From NCBI RefSeq assembly GCF_014203155.1, contig NZ_JACHIK010000012.1, positions 62,001-126,000 on the forward strand: a stretch of 64,000 nucleotides of DNA, given 5' to 3'. The notes under the pieces are model-generated. The model was not told the DNA's origin. It ran no database searches and saw only the letters and a program-made list of their open reading frames with translations. The translations under genes were made by a program, and so were the position numbers. Below, piece after piece: positions 56,837 through 64,000 of the stretch. Position 1 is the stretch's first letter, and each line of letters starts with the position of its first letter. The DNA comes from Shinella fusca. Its GTDB lineage: Bacteria; Pseudomonadota; Alphaproteobacteria; Rhizobiales; Rhizobiaceae.

Positions 56837-58588
56837 ATGCGCGGTGCGGATATTCTGGTGGAAATGCTCGTCGGCTACGGCGTCGATACGATCTTCGGCG
56901 TGCCGGGGGATACGAACGTTCCCCTCTATGAAGCCCTTCAGCACCGGGAAGACGAGATCCGCCATGTCATGGCGCGCGACGAACGTTCGGCCGGCTACAT
57001 GGCCGATGCCTACGGGCGGTTCACCAACAGGCCGGGGGTCTTCGAGTGCCCCTCGGGGGCGGGCGCGATGTATTCCCTGCCGCCGGTCGCCGAATCGAAC
57101 GGCTCGTCCGTGCCCGTCATTCTTCTCACCATCGACATTCCCCTTCCCGGCGAAGGCCGCGGCGTGCTCACGGAGCTCGATTGCGCCAAGCTCTTCGAGC
57201 CGGTGACGAAGCTGTCCGTCCAGGTGAAATCGCCGGAAAAGCTGCCGGAGATCGTCCGCCGGGCCTTCCGCGTCGCCTGCTCCGGCAAGCCCGGCGCCGT
57301 GCATCTGCAAATCCCCGAGGACATGCTGCTCGCCGAAGTGGACCCCGCCCGCATCTCCCTGCATGTCGAGGAGGAATGCCGCACGTTTCCGGCCTATCCC
57401 ACGCTGCCGCCGCGCGCGAAGCTGGAGGACCTGCTGAAACTGCTCGCGAAGGCCGAGCGGCCGCTGATCGTGGCGGGCGGCGGGGTGAACCGCGCCCGCG
57501 CCGGCGACCGCATCACGGAGCTTGCGGAGAAATACAACGTGCCCATGTGCACGACCATGACCGGCCAGGGCGCCATCGACGACGACCATCGCCTCGCCAT
57601 CGGCGTCATCGGCGACAACGGCTTCCATCCCCATGCGAACTGGGCGCTGGAACATTCCGACTTCACGCTCTTCGTCGGCTCGCGCATCGGCTCGGTCGTC
57701 ACCATCGGCTGGACCTTCCCGCGCATCACCCTCAACCGCCGGCTGGCGCAGATCGACATCTCGCCGGAGATCATGGCCAACAACTACGAGAACCTGCTGT
57801 CCATCCAGGGCGATGCGCTGCTGGTGCTGGAAGAGCTTCTCAGCCTCGACGCGGCCATCGAGCCCGCCCGGCATGATGCGTGGATCGACGAGCTCAACAG
57901 CCGGCGAAAGGTGTTCTGGGATCACGCCGAGGAGGCGCTTCGCGACGAGCGGGTTCCGCTGCGCCCGGAGCGGGCCGTGCGCGCCTTCAACGAAGCGCTC
58001 CAGGCTTCCGGCAAGCCGGCGCTGATCTATTCCGATGCCGGAACGCCGACGCCCTACATGACGCGCTTCCTCAAGATCAACGACCGCGAGACGCGCTTTG
58101 CCATTCCGCGCGCCTTCGGCGGCCTCGGTTCGGCGCTTCCCGCGACCGTCGGGGCGTGGCGGGCGGACCCGTCCAAGCGGCCCATCGGCCTTTTCGGCGA
58201 CGGGTCCTTCGGCATGACGGTCGGCGAACTGGAAACGCTGGTGCGCCTGCAGGTTCCGGCCATCCTCGTCCTCTTCAACAACGGGACCTTCGGCTGGATC
58301 AAGGGCCTGCACCGGCTGAAGGGCCATAACCAATGCTTCGGCGTGGACTTCCTCGCGCCGAGGGGGCAGGCCATCGCCGAGGCCTACGGCCTCAAGGCCT
58401 GGACGGCGCGCACCGCCGCGCAGCTCGACGAAGCGCTGGCCGGGGCCTTCGCCCATCGGGACGGGCCGTGCTTCATCGACGTGCACGTCGAATCCATCGC
58501 CGACCGGGTTCCGCCGGTCTATTCCTGGCTCCTGAAACGGGGCGAGGATCCGCTGGACCTGCGGCCGGCCGAAAAGGCCTATCTTTGA
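56837..58588 (+). CDS. Thiamine diphosphate-dependent enzyme (acetolactate synthase-like)
   Basis: A 583-residue ThDP enzyme with the catalytic glutamate region (VMARDERSAGYMADAYGR), an FAD/nucleotide-like middle domain and the C-terminal ThDP motif GDGSFGM...FNNGTFGW. The N-terminal GVDTIFGVPGDTNVPLYEAL is typical of the ALS/oxo-acid decarboxylase group. The specific substrate, a 2-oxo acid, cannot be told by eye. GGGAG precedes the ATG. It is convergent with the LysR gene (10 bp overlap) and near a D-amino-acid dehydrogenase that would supply 2-oxo acids. Confidence 0.85.
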   Translation: MRGADILVEMLVGYGVDTIFGVPGDTNVPLYEALQHREDEIRHVMARDERSAGYMADAYGRFTNRPGVFECPSGAGAMYSLPPVAESNGSSVPVILLTIDIPLPGEGRGVLTELDCAKLFEPVTKLSVQVKSPEKLPEIVRRAFRVACSGKPGAVHLQIPEDMLLAEVDPARISLHVEEECRTFPAYPTLPPRAKLEDLLKLLAKAERPLIVAGGGVNRARAGDRITELAEKYNVPMCTTMTGQGAIDDDHRLAIGVIGDNGFHPHANWALEHSDFTLFVGSRIGSVVTIGWTFPRITLNRRLAQIDISPEIMANNYENLLSIQGDALLVLEELLSLDAAIEPARHDAWIDELNSRRKVFWDHAEEALRDERVPLRPERAVRAFNEALQASGKPALIYSDAGTPTPYMTRFLKINDRETRFAIPRAFGGLGSALPATVGAWRADPSKRPIGLFGDGSFGMTVGELETLVRLQVPAILVLFNNGTFGWIKGLHRLKGHNQCFGVDFLAPRGQAIAEAYGLKAWTARTAAQLDEALAGAFAHRDGPCFIDVHVESIADRVPPVYSWLLKRGEDPLDLRPAEKAYL

Positions 58589-59508
58589 CCCGCCGCACAG
58601 GCCGGCGGCAGGAATTGCCTGCGCCGGCCGAATTCCGTGGCGAACCAGTCACGGAAGATGCGCACGTTCGTCGAGCTCATCCGCACCTGCGGAAAGCAGA
58701 GATAAAAGCCTTCGCCCGACGTCTGGAGCCTGTCGAAAGCAAGCCTCAGCGTTCCCGACGCCAGTTCGTCGCGCACATGCAGCTCCGGTACCACGGCAAG
58801 CCCCATGCCGTTGACGGCGCATTCGAGGATCATGTCGAAATTCGGCAGTCGCGGGCCGTAGATGCGGCTCTTGTAGTGAACGCCCGCGCCCCGCAGCCAG
58901 TGCAGCCAGAGACTCGGCCGGCTGGAATTCTGGATCAGCGGATAGTCCAGCAGCGCCTCATCGCTTGACAGTCCCTCCGGCGGCAGCAGCTCCGGCGCGC
59001 CGACCACGACCAGCTCCTCCTGAAACAGCAACTGGCTGCGCGCGCCGCTCCAGTTGCCCGTGCCCCGCACAAACGCAAGATCGAGCTCGGAGGTCGCGAA
59101 ATCGAGATCGTGGCGGCAGGGGTAGACCTCGAACCACGTCTGCGGATGGGCGCTTGCAAAGGCGGTTAGCATCGCCGCGCCCCAGCGCCGCATCAGGGTC
59201 GGGGGAAATCCGATCTTCAGCATGCTCTGCGCCGTTCGCCCGCGCACCGCGTCGATCGAGACGTCCTCCAGCTTGTCGAGCAGGCGCGAAATCTCCTCGT
59301 AGTACCGCGCGCCCTCGGCCGTCAGGACCAGTTTCGGCCCGGCGCGCTCGAAGAGCGTAAGCCCCAGGAAATCCTCCAGATTCTTGATCTGCCGGCTGAT
59401 CCCGCTTTGCGTGACGCCCATGTCCTCGGCCGCCTTCGTGAAACTGAGATGGCGCACGGAGGCGTCGAAGGCATGAAGGGCGCTGAGGGAGGGCAGGAAG
59501 CGGCGCAT
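58579..59508 (-). CDS. LysR family transcriptional regulator (GcvA-like)
   Basis: A 309-residue LysR protein with an N-terminal HTH (LSFTKAAEDMGVTQSGISRQIKNLEDFLG) preceded by MRRFLPSLSALHAFDASVRH, the style of GcvA-type regulators, and a substrate-binding domain. It is divergent from the Lrp gene and convergent with the ThDP-enzyme gene. A CATGA-N7-TCATG inverted repeat 20 bp upstream could be its binding site. The start at 59508 matches the conserved N-terminus. Confidence 0.87.
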   Translation of the reverse strand: MRRFLPSLSALHAFDASVRHLSFTKAAEDMGVTQSGISRQIKNLEDFLGLTLFERAGPKLVLTAEGARYYEEISRLLDKLEDVSIDAVRGRTAQSMLKIGFPPTLMRRWGAAMLTAFASAHPQTWFEVYPCRHDLDFATSELDLAFVRGTGNWSGARSQLLFQEELVVVGAPELLPPEGLSSDEALLDYPLIQNSSRPSLWLHWLRGAGVHYKSRIYGPRLPNFDMILECAVNGMGLAVVPELHVRDELASGTLRLAFDRLQTSGEGFYLCFPQVRMSSTNVRIFRDWFATEFGRRRQFLPPACAAGQR

Positions 59509-59617
59509 GGGAATCTCCACTGGACAAGCATGAGTAAAAGTCATGGAGAACCCATTTTTCAATGTTTTTCTTCGGGAAGATTTCGCCGCACTCTCCGGTA
59601 AAAGAGGTGGGAACGAT

Positions 59618-60082
59618 ATGGACTACGGCGACAGCATCGACCGAAACCTGCTCAGCATCCTGGAGGAGAACGCCCGCGTTCCGGCCAGCGAACTCGCCCG
59701 GCGGGTCGGCCTTGCCCGCTCGAGCGTGCAGGAGCGCATCGAGCGGCTGGAGCGCCGCGGCGTCATCCTCGGCTACCGCGCCATCGTCGGGCGCCGTGGC
59801 GCCGACCAGTCCGTCTGCGCCTACCTCTTCATCACCACCGCGCTGCGGGCGACGCAGCGGCTGTTTGCCGTGCTGCGCGACTATCCGGAGATCCTGACCG
59901 CCGATGCGATCAGCGGCCCGGCCAACATCCTGTGCCGCGTGAGCGTCGATCTCCTGGAGGACCTGGAGGCGCTCATCGACGAACTCGCCCGCATCGAGGG
60001 CATCGAAAGCGTGACCTACTCGGTCGTGCTTTCCAACAAAATCAACCGCGAGAACGCGTTGATCGCGCACAAGGCGCAATAG
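59618..60082 (+). CDS. Lrp/AsnC family transcriptional regulator
   Basis: A 154-residue Lrp/AsnC protein with an HTH (RNLLSILEENARVPASELARRVGLARSSVQERIERL) and a RAM ligand domain. It lies just upstream of the amino-acid ABC transporter operon and is likely to sense an amino acid that the operon handles. GAGGTGGGA precedes the ATG at 59618. Confidence 0.88.
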   Translation: MDYGDSIDRNLLSILEENARVPASELARRVGLARSSVQERIERLERRGVILGYRAIVGRRGADQSVCAYLFITTALRATQRLFAVLRDYPEILTADAISGPANILCRVSVDLLEDLEALIDELARIEGIESVTYSVVLSNKINRENALIAHKAQ

Positions 60083-60111
60083 GGAACGAACAACCAACTG
60101 GGACCAAGATC

Positions 60112-60945
60112 ATGAACAGACGCGATTTCGGAAAGACGATGCTTCTTGCGGGCGCAGCCGCGCTGCTTTCGCCCTCGGTGCTTCTGGCCGCTGCCGAAGG
60201 GCCGACGCTGAAGGCCATCCGGGAGCGCGGCACGCTGCGGATCGGCGTCTTCGCCGGCACCGAGCCCTACTATCACAAGAACCTCGCCACCGGCGAATGG
60301 GAAGGCTTCTGCGTCGCGATGGGCCAGGACTTCGCGCAATATATCGGCGTGAAGCTGGAACCGGTCGAGACCACCTGGGGCAATGCCGTCATCGATCTCC
60401 AGAGCAACAAGATCGACATGATGTTCGGCCTCAGCGACAATCCCGAGCGCGCCAAGGTCGTCGATTTCAGCAAGGCCCTGATGGACAACACCTTCACCCT
60501 CGTCGCCCGCAAGGACCTTACGGTGACGACCTGGGAAGAGATGAACAGGCCGGAGATGCGCGTGGCGGTCGACCTCGGCTCGACCCAGGACAATTTCGCC
60601 CGCAAGACCCTGCCGAACTGCACGCTGGTCGCGCTCAAATCCGCCGACGAGACCATCCTTGCGCTTCAGTCCGGCCGCGCCGACGCCATCATCCAGGTGG
60701 CCCTTCTGGCCGTGGTGACGACGAAGAACCTCGCGCAGGTCTCCAAGCTGATCATTCCCGAGCCCCAGTCGAGCCAGCCGACCACGATCGGCGTGCGCCG
60801 CGATCCGAACGGCGAATTCCGCGACTTCGTCGATACCTGGCTTGCCGAGCGCCGCAAGGAAGGCAAGGTCTCGAACTGGATCGTCGACAGCCTCGCCCTC
60901 GTCGGCGTCGACAAGTCGACGCTGCCGGCGAACCTGACGTTCTGA
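60112..60945 (+). CDS. Amino acid ABC transporter substrate-binding protein (SBP family 3)
   Basis: A 277-residue periplasmic protein with a twin-arginine-like N-terminus (MNRRDFGKTMLLAGAAALL) and the family-3 fold (IRERGTLRIGVFAGTEPYYH, GEWEGFCVAMGQDFAQYIG, IDMMFGLSDNPERAKVVDFS). It would bind a polar or acidic amino acid. It lies 29 bp after the Lrp gene and starts the transporter operon. Confidence 0.88.
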   Translation: MNRRDFGKTMLLAGAAALLSPSVLLAAAEGPTLKAIRERGTLRIGVFAGTEPYYHKNLATGEWEGFCVAMGQDFAQYIGVKLEPVETTWGNAVIDLQSNKIDMMFGLSDNPERAKVVDFSKALMDNTFTLVARKDLTVTTWEEMNRPEMRVAVDLGSTQDNFARKTLPNCTLVALKSADETILALQSGRADAIIQVALLAVVTTKNLAQVSKLIIPEPQSSQPTTIGVRRDPNGEFRDFVDTWLAERRKEGKVSNWIVDSLALVGVDKSTLPANLTF

Positions 60946-60957
60946 CCGGCATCCGCC

Positions 60958-61671
60958 ATGTCCGCCCGTCCCCGCGCCCTGGGCGTCATCATGCTGGACA
61001 CGGCCTTCGAGCGTCCGGCCGGTGACGTCGGCCATGCAGCGTCATGGCCCTTTCCGGTAAAGTTCCGCCGCGTGCGCGGGGCGTCCGTTCCCCTCGTCGT
61101 CCGTGCGGGCGGCGAGGGCCTCGTCGACGATTTCGTCGCCGCCGGCCGGGAACTGGTCGCCGAGGGCTGCACGGCGATCGTCACGTCCTGCGGCTTCATG
61201 GCCCGCCACCAGCGCAGGCTCGCCGACGCGCTCGGCGTGCCGGTCGCCGCCTCCAGCCTCATGCAGCTGCCGATGGTGGAGATAGCCCTCGGCGCGGGGC
61301 GGCGCCCCGGGGTGATCACCTATGACGAGGCAAGCCTCGGCCCCGAGACGTTCAGGGCCTGCGGCGCCGATCCGTCCGTGCCCAAGCGCGGCGTGCCGGC
61401 CGGCGGCGCCTTCCACCGCCTCGTCGAAGACAACGCCCCTTACGACCAAGCGGCGCTGGAGGCGGAGGTGATCGCAACGGCCCGCCGGCTCGTCGCCGAT
61501 CATCCTTCGGTCGGCGCCATCGTGCTGGAATGCACCAACATGCCGCCCTTCGCACAGGCGATATCGACGGCCCTCGCCCTTCCGGTCTTCGACATCCTGA
61601 CGCTCGGCGAATGGCTCTTCACGTCAACCTCCCCGCGGACATTCCCCCGGGCCGAAAAGGGCGCGCTGTGA
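60958..61671 (+). CDS. Aspartate/glutamate racemase superfamily protein
   Basis: A 237-residue protein with the two catalytic cysteines of the Asp/Glu/hydantoin racemase superfamily: VTSCGF (C78) and LECTNMP (C192). It could racemise an amino acid or act on a related substrate. The stop overlaps the permease start (TGATG). Lying between the binding protein and the permease, and followed by a DadA-like gene, it suggests interconversion of D- and L-forms of the transported amino acid. Confidence 0.78.
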   Translation: MSARPRALGVIMLDTAFERPAGDVGHAASWPFPVKFRRVRGASVPLVVRAGGEGLVDDFVAAGRELVAEGCTAIVTSCGFMARHQRRLADALGVPVAASSLMQLPMVEIALGAGRRPGVITYDEASLGPETFRACGADPSVPKRGVPAGGAFHRLVEDNAPYDQAALEAEVIATARRLVADHPSVGAIVLECTNMPPFAQAISTALALPVFDILTLGEWLFTSTSPRTFPRAEKGAL

Positions 61672-62327
61672 TGGATTATCAATGGGATTTCTCGGGCCTG
61701 TGGCAATATCGCGGCCTCTTCCTGCAAGGCCTGGCCTATACGATCGGCTTCACCATCCTCACGATCGTCTCCGGCATCGTCGTCGGCACGGTCTTCGCGC
61801 TTGCCCGGCTCTCCGGGTGGAAGATCGTCACCATTCCCATCATGGTCGTCGTCGAGCTGTTCCGCTGCACGCCGGTCCTCGTGCAGCTCGTCTGGTGCTA
61901 CTATGCCCTGCCGATGCTGATCGGCATCGAGATCGCCCCGGCGACGGCCGCCTTCATCACGCTGACCATGTACGGCGCGGCCTTCTATGCCGAGATCGTC
62001 CGCGGCGGCATCGTGTCGATCGACGCGGGCCAATGGGATGCGGGCCGGGCGATCGGCATGCGGCGCGGGCAATTGATGGCGAAGATCATCCTGCCGCAGG
62101 CGCTGCGCCGCATGGTGCCGCCCCTGGTGAACCAGTCGGTCCTCCAGTTGAAGAACACGTCGCTGCTCTCGGTTCTCGCCGTGCCGGACCTGCTCTACCA
62201 GGGCCAGCTCGTGACGTCGGCGATCTACCGGCCGCTCGAGACCTACACCCTGATCGCGTTCATCTATCTGGCGGTCCTGTTCCCGACGACGCGCCTGGCA
62301 CACTGGCTGGAGGGCCGCAGGACATGA
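61671..62327 (+). CDS. Amino acid ABC transporter permease (His/Glu/Gln/Arg type)
   Basis: A 218-residue permease with five membrane helices and the EAA-like loop of polar amino-acid transporters (IDAGQWDAGRAIGMRRGQLMAKIILPQALRRMVPP). Only one permease gene is present, implying a homodimer. It overlaps the ATPase gene by 4 bp (ATGA). Confidence 0.9.
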   Translation: MDYQWDFSGLWQYRGLFLQGLAYTIGFTILTIVSGIVVGTVFALARLSGWKIVTIPIMVVVELFRCTPVLVQLVWCYYALPMLIGIEIAPATAAFITLTMYGAAFYAEIVRGGIVSIDAGQWDAGRAIGMRRGQLMAKIILPQALRRMVPPLVNQSVLQLKNTSLLSVLAVPDLLYQGQLVTSAIYRPLETYTLIAFIYLAVLFPTTRLAHWLEGRRT

Positions 62328-63118
62328 CCGGCAAGGCACAGACGGCGAACGGCGCGGACCCGATGATCGAGGTCGTGGGGCTGAAGAAGTCCTTCGGCGC
62401 GCTCCATGTCCTGAAGGACATCAACCTGTCGGTCCCGCGCGGCCATGTCGTCGCGATGATCGGGCCGAGCGGCTCGGGAAAATCGACGCTCCTGCGCAGC
62501 CTCAACCTCCTGTCGCTGCCGGACGCCGGCTGCATCACCATCGGCGGGCACCGGATGGATTTTTCGATGGGGCGCGTCTCCATGCGCGACCGGGACCTTG
62601 CCGCCTTCCGCGCCGGCACGGGCATGGTGTTCCAGAACTTCAACCTCTTCCCGCACATGAGCGTCATCGACAACGTGATGATCGGCCCGGTGAGCGTGCT
62701 GAAGCAGGACAAGGCCACCGCCCGGGCGCAAGCCACCGAACTCCTCGCCAAGGTCGGCCTTGCGGCCCGCGCCGATGCCAGGCCCGAGCAGCTTTCCGGC
62801 GGGCAGAAGCAGCGCGTGGCAATCGCCCGGGCGCTGGCCATGAAACCGGAGGTGATGCTGTTCGACGAAGCGACGTCGGCGCTCGATCCCGCGCTGGTGG
62901 GAGAGGTGCTCGCGGTCATCCGGCAGCTTGCCGAGCAGGGCATGACGATGATCCTCGTCACCCATGAAATGGCCTTCGCCCGTGACGTCGCGGACACGGT
63001 CATCTTCATGCAGGACGGCTTCGTCGTGGAGACCGGCGATGCGCGGCAGGTCATCAACGAGCCGCGCGAGGCGGCGACACGGGACTTCCTCAGCCATTTC
63101 CATGGCGGGCTTTCCTGA
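62324..63118 (+). CDS. Amino acid ABC transporter ATP-binding protein
   Basis: A 264-residue ATPase with Walker A GPSGSGKST (residues 47-55), signature LSGGQKQR and Walker B VMLFDEATSALDP, of the GlnQ/HisP type. It powers the permease encoded just upstream. It is followed 18 bp later by the DadA-like gene. Confidence 0.93.
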   Translation: MTGKAQTANGADPMIEVVGLKKSFGALHVLKDINLSVPRGHVVAMIGPSGSGKSTLLRSLNLLSLPDAGCITIGGHRMDFSMGRVSMRDRDLAAFRAGTGMVFQNFNLFPHMSVIDNVMIGPVSVLKQDKATARAQATELLAKVGLAARADARPEQLSGGQKQRVAIARALAMKPEVMLFDEATSALDPALVGEVLAVIRQLAEQGMTMILVTHEMAFARDVADTVIFMQDGFVVETGDARQVINEPREAATRDFLSHFHGGLS

Positions 63119-63136
63119 GAAGCGGGCGAAACGGAA

Positions 63137-64000
63137 ATGACAGGCAGGATAATCGTGGTGGGCGCGGGCATCATCGGTGCGACCGCCGCCCTGAAACTGG
63201 CCGATGCCGGCTGGCAGGTCACGCTTTGCGACGGGCATCCGCCGGGCAGCGAAGCCGGGGCGAGCTACGGCAACGGCGGCTGGATCAGCCCGGCCTCGAT
63301 CATCCCGATGAGCATGCCCGGCCTCTGGCGGCAGGTTCCCGGCTTCCTCCTCGACCGGAACGGGCCGCTGACCATCGACTGGGCCTCGCTGCCGCAGCTC
63401 ACGCCCTGGCTCCTGCGCTTTCTCTGGGCCGGCGCCAGCAAGGCCCGCGTGCGCCGGACCGCCGCGCGGCTGAACTTCCTGCTCCATGACGGCCCCGAGC
63501 GCCATCTGGAACTGGCGCGGCAGACCGGGCAGGAGCGGCTGATCCTGCAGAACGGCCTGCTCTACGCCTATCCCGACCGCGCCGCCTTCGAGGCGGAGGC
63601 GCTGAGCTGGGAACTGCGCCGGGAGAACGGCGTCGCCTATGCGGAATGGGACGAGGCGGATCTGCGCCGCCGGCTGCCCGCCCTCGGCCCCGCCTACCGC
63701 TTCGCCGTGCATGTGACGAAGGGCGCGCATTGCCGCGACACGGGCCGCTACGTCGCCGGCATCGTCGAGGCCGCCCGGCGCAAGGGCGTGGAATTCCGCC
63801 AGTCTCCCGCGACGGCCATCCTCGATGCGGTCACGCCGCGCGTGGTCCTTCAAGACGGCGAAACCCTGTCGGCCGACCGCATCGTCGTCGCCGCCGGCAT
63901 TCATTCCGGCCGTCTCCTGCGCGGGCTCGGCGTACGCATCCCCATGCAGAGCGAGCGCGGCTACCATGTCACCGTGGCCTCGGGCGAAACGCCCTTCGAG
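63137..64000 (+). CDS. FAD-dependent D-amino acid dehydrogenase-like (DadA), truncated by window end
   Basis: Open from the ATG at 63137 to the last base (288 codons), with no stop. The FAD-binding GAGIIG motif (residues 9-14) and the GASYGNGGWISPAS loop are typical of DadA-type oxidoreductases of the DAO family. It would oxidise a D-amino acid to its 2-oxo acid, passing electrons to the quinone pool. Its place after an amino-acid transporter and a racemase fits D-amino-acid use. The C-terminal part is outside the window. Confidence 0.82.
   Translation, partial: MTGRIIVVGAGIIGATAALKLADAGWQVTLCDGHPPGSEAGASYGNGGWISPASIIPMSMPGLWRQVPGFLLDRNGPLTIDWASLPQLTPWLLRFLWAGASKARVRRTAARLNFLLHDGPERHLELARQTGQERLILQNGLLYAYPDRAAFEAEALSWELRRENGVAYAEWDEADLRRRLPALGPAYRFAVHVTKGAHCRDTGRYVAGIVEAARRKGVEFRQSPATAILDAVTPRVVLQDGETLSADRIVVAAGIHSGRLLRGLGVRIPMQSERGYHVTVASGETPFE

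Noticed and set aside
56792-58486. Long minus-strand frame across the ThDP enzyme gene
   Set aside because: Antisense to an intact enzyme gene with catalytic motifs; product is low-complexity.
59529-59545. CATGA-N7-TCATG as a firm LysR operator
   Set aside because: Short arms and no T-N11-A confirmation; mentioned only as a possibility under the LysR gene.

Overview
The window is GC-rich (roughly two thirds G+C) and tightly packed. It looks like a chromosomal or chromid segment of a facultatively denitrifying alphaproteobacterium of the Rhizobiaceae type. This placement is an inference from the gene families (norEFCBQD with NnrR-type boxes, nasTS, choX/betI, TctCBA, FCD-type GntR regulators) and from a 45-bp palindromic intergenic repeat of rhizobial style. 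No rRNA, tRNA, CRISPR array, transposase or phage structural gene was recognised.

Left part (1-4.0 kb): the 3' end of an nnrS-like gene, a GntR regulator, and a convergent uxuA-uxuB pair for hexuronate catabolism. The two transcription units share a TNGTNNACTAG-type operator. Anaerobic and nitric-oxide block (4.0-20.6 kb): a second nnrS coupled to a MogA-like molybdopterin gene; a 49-aa membrane peptide; an operon with two DUF2249 proteins, a heme-copper-oxidase-like membrane protein and a MIP18-family protein; hemN; nitric oxide reductase norCBQD and norEF; a 51-aa membrane peptide with a hemerythrin-like protein; and ubiTUV plus ubiD for oxygen-independent ubiquinone synthesis. Six TTG-N8-CAA boxes, three of them exactly TTGCG-N4-CACAA, lie in the intergenic regions and tie these units into one NO/anoxia-responsive regulon. 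No nitrite or nitrous oxide reductase and no nnrR gene lies in the window.

Middle (20.6-39.9 kb): an RND efflux pump with a divergent TetR regulator; a small coiled-coil protein; ilvE; a tautomerase; and a catabolic operon under a divergent GntR regulator. That operon holds a PdxA-like dehydrogenase, the tripartite transporter TctC-TctB-TctA, a sugar phosphate isomerase/epimerase and a DhaKL-type kinase, followed by gnd and zwf. Its promoter has consensus-like -35 and -10 boxes flanked by two nearly identical operators. Several small genes of unknown function follow.

Nitrogen and osmolyte region (39.9-51.5 kb): the assimilatory nitrate pathway (transporter, NirB, NirD, NasA) lies behind a sigma-54 promoter and a leader with an intrinsic terminator, next to the nasT-nasS control pair. 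A large palindromic repeat sits between nirD and nasA. Beyond are an alpha/beta hydrolase translationally coupled to a choline/betaine-binding protein gene, with betI divergent around a palindromic operator.

Right part (51.5-64 kb): an ArsR/MFS pair with two long palindromic operators, a T4 DenV-type pyrimidine dimer glycosylase, small membrane proteins including an MscS-like channel and a pore-like protein without the usual selectivity filter, a divergent Maf paralogue, a ThDP-dependent enzyme, LysR and Lrp regulators, and an amino-acid ABC transporter operon that includes an Asp/Glu-racemase-like enzyme and a DadA-like D-amino-acid dehydrogenase cut by the window end.
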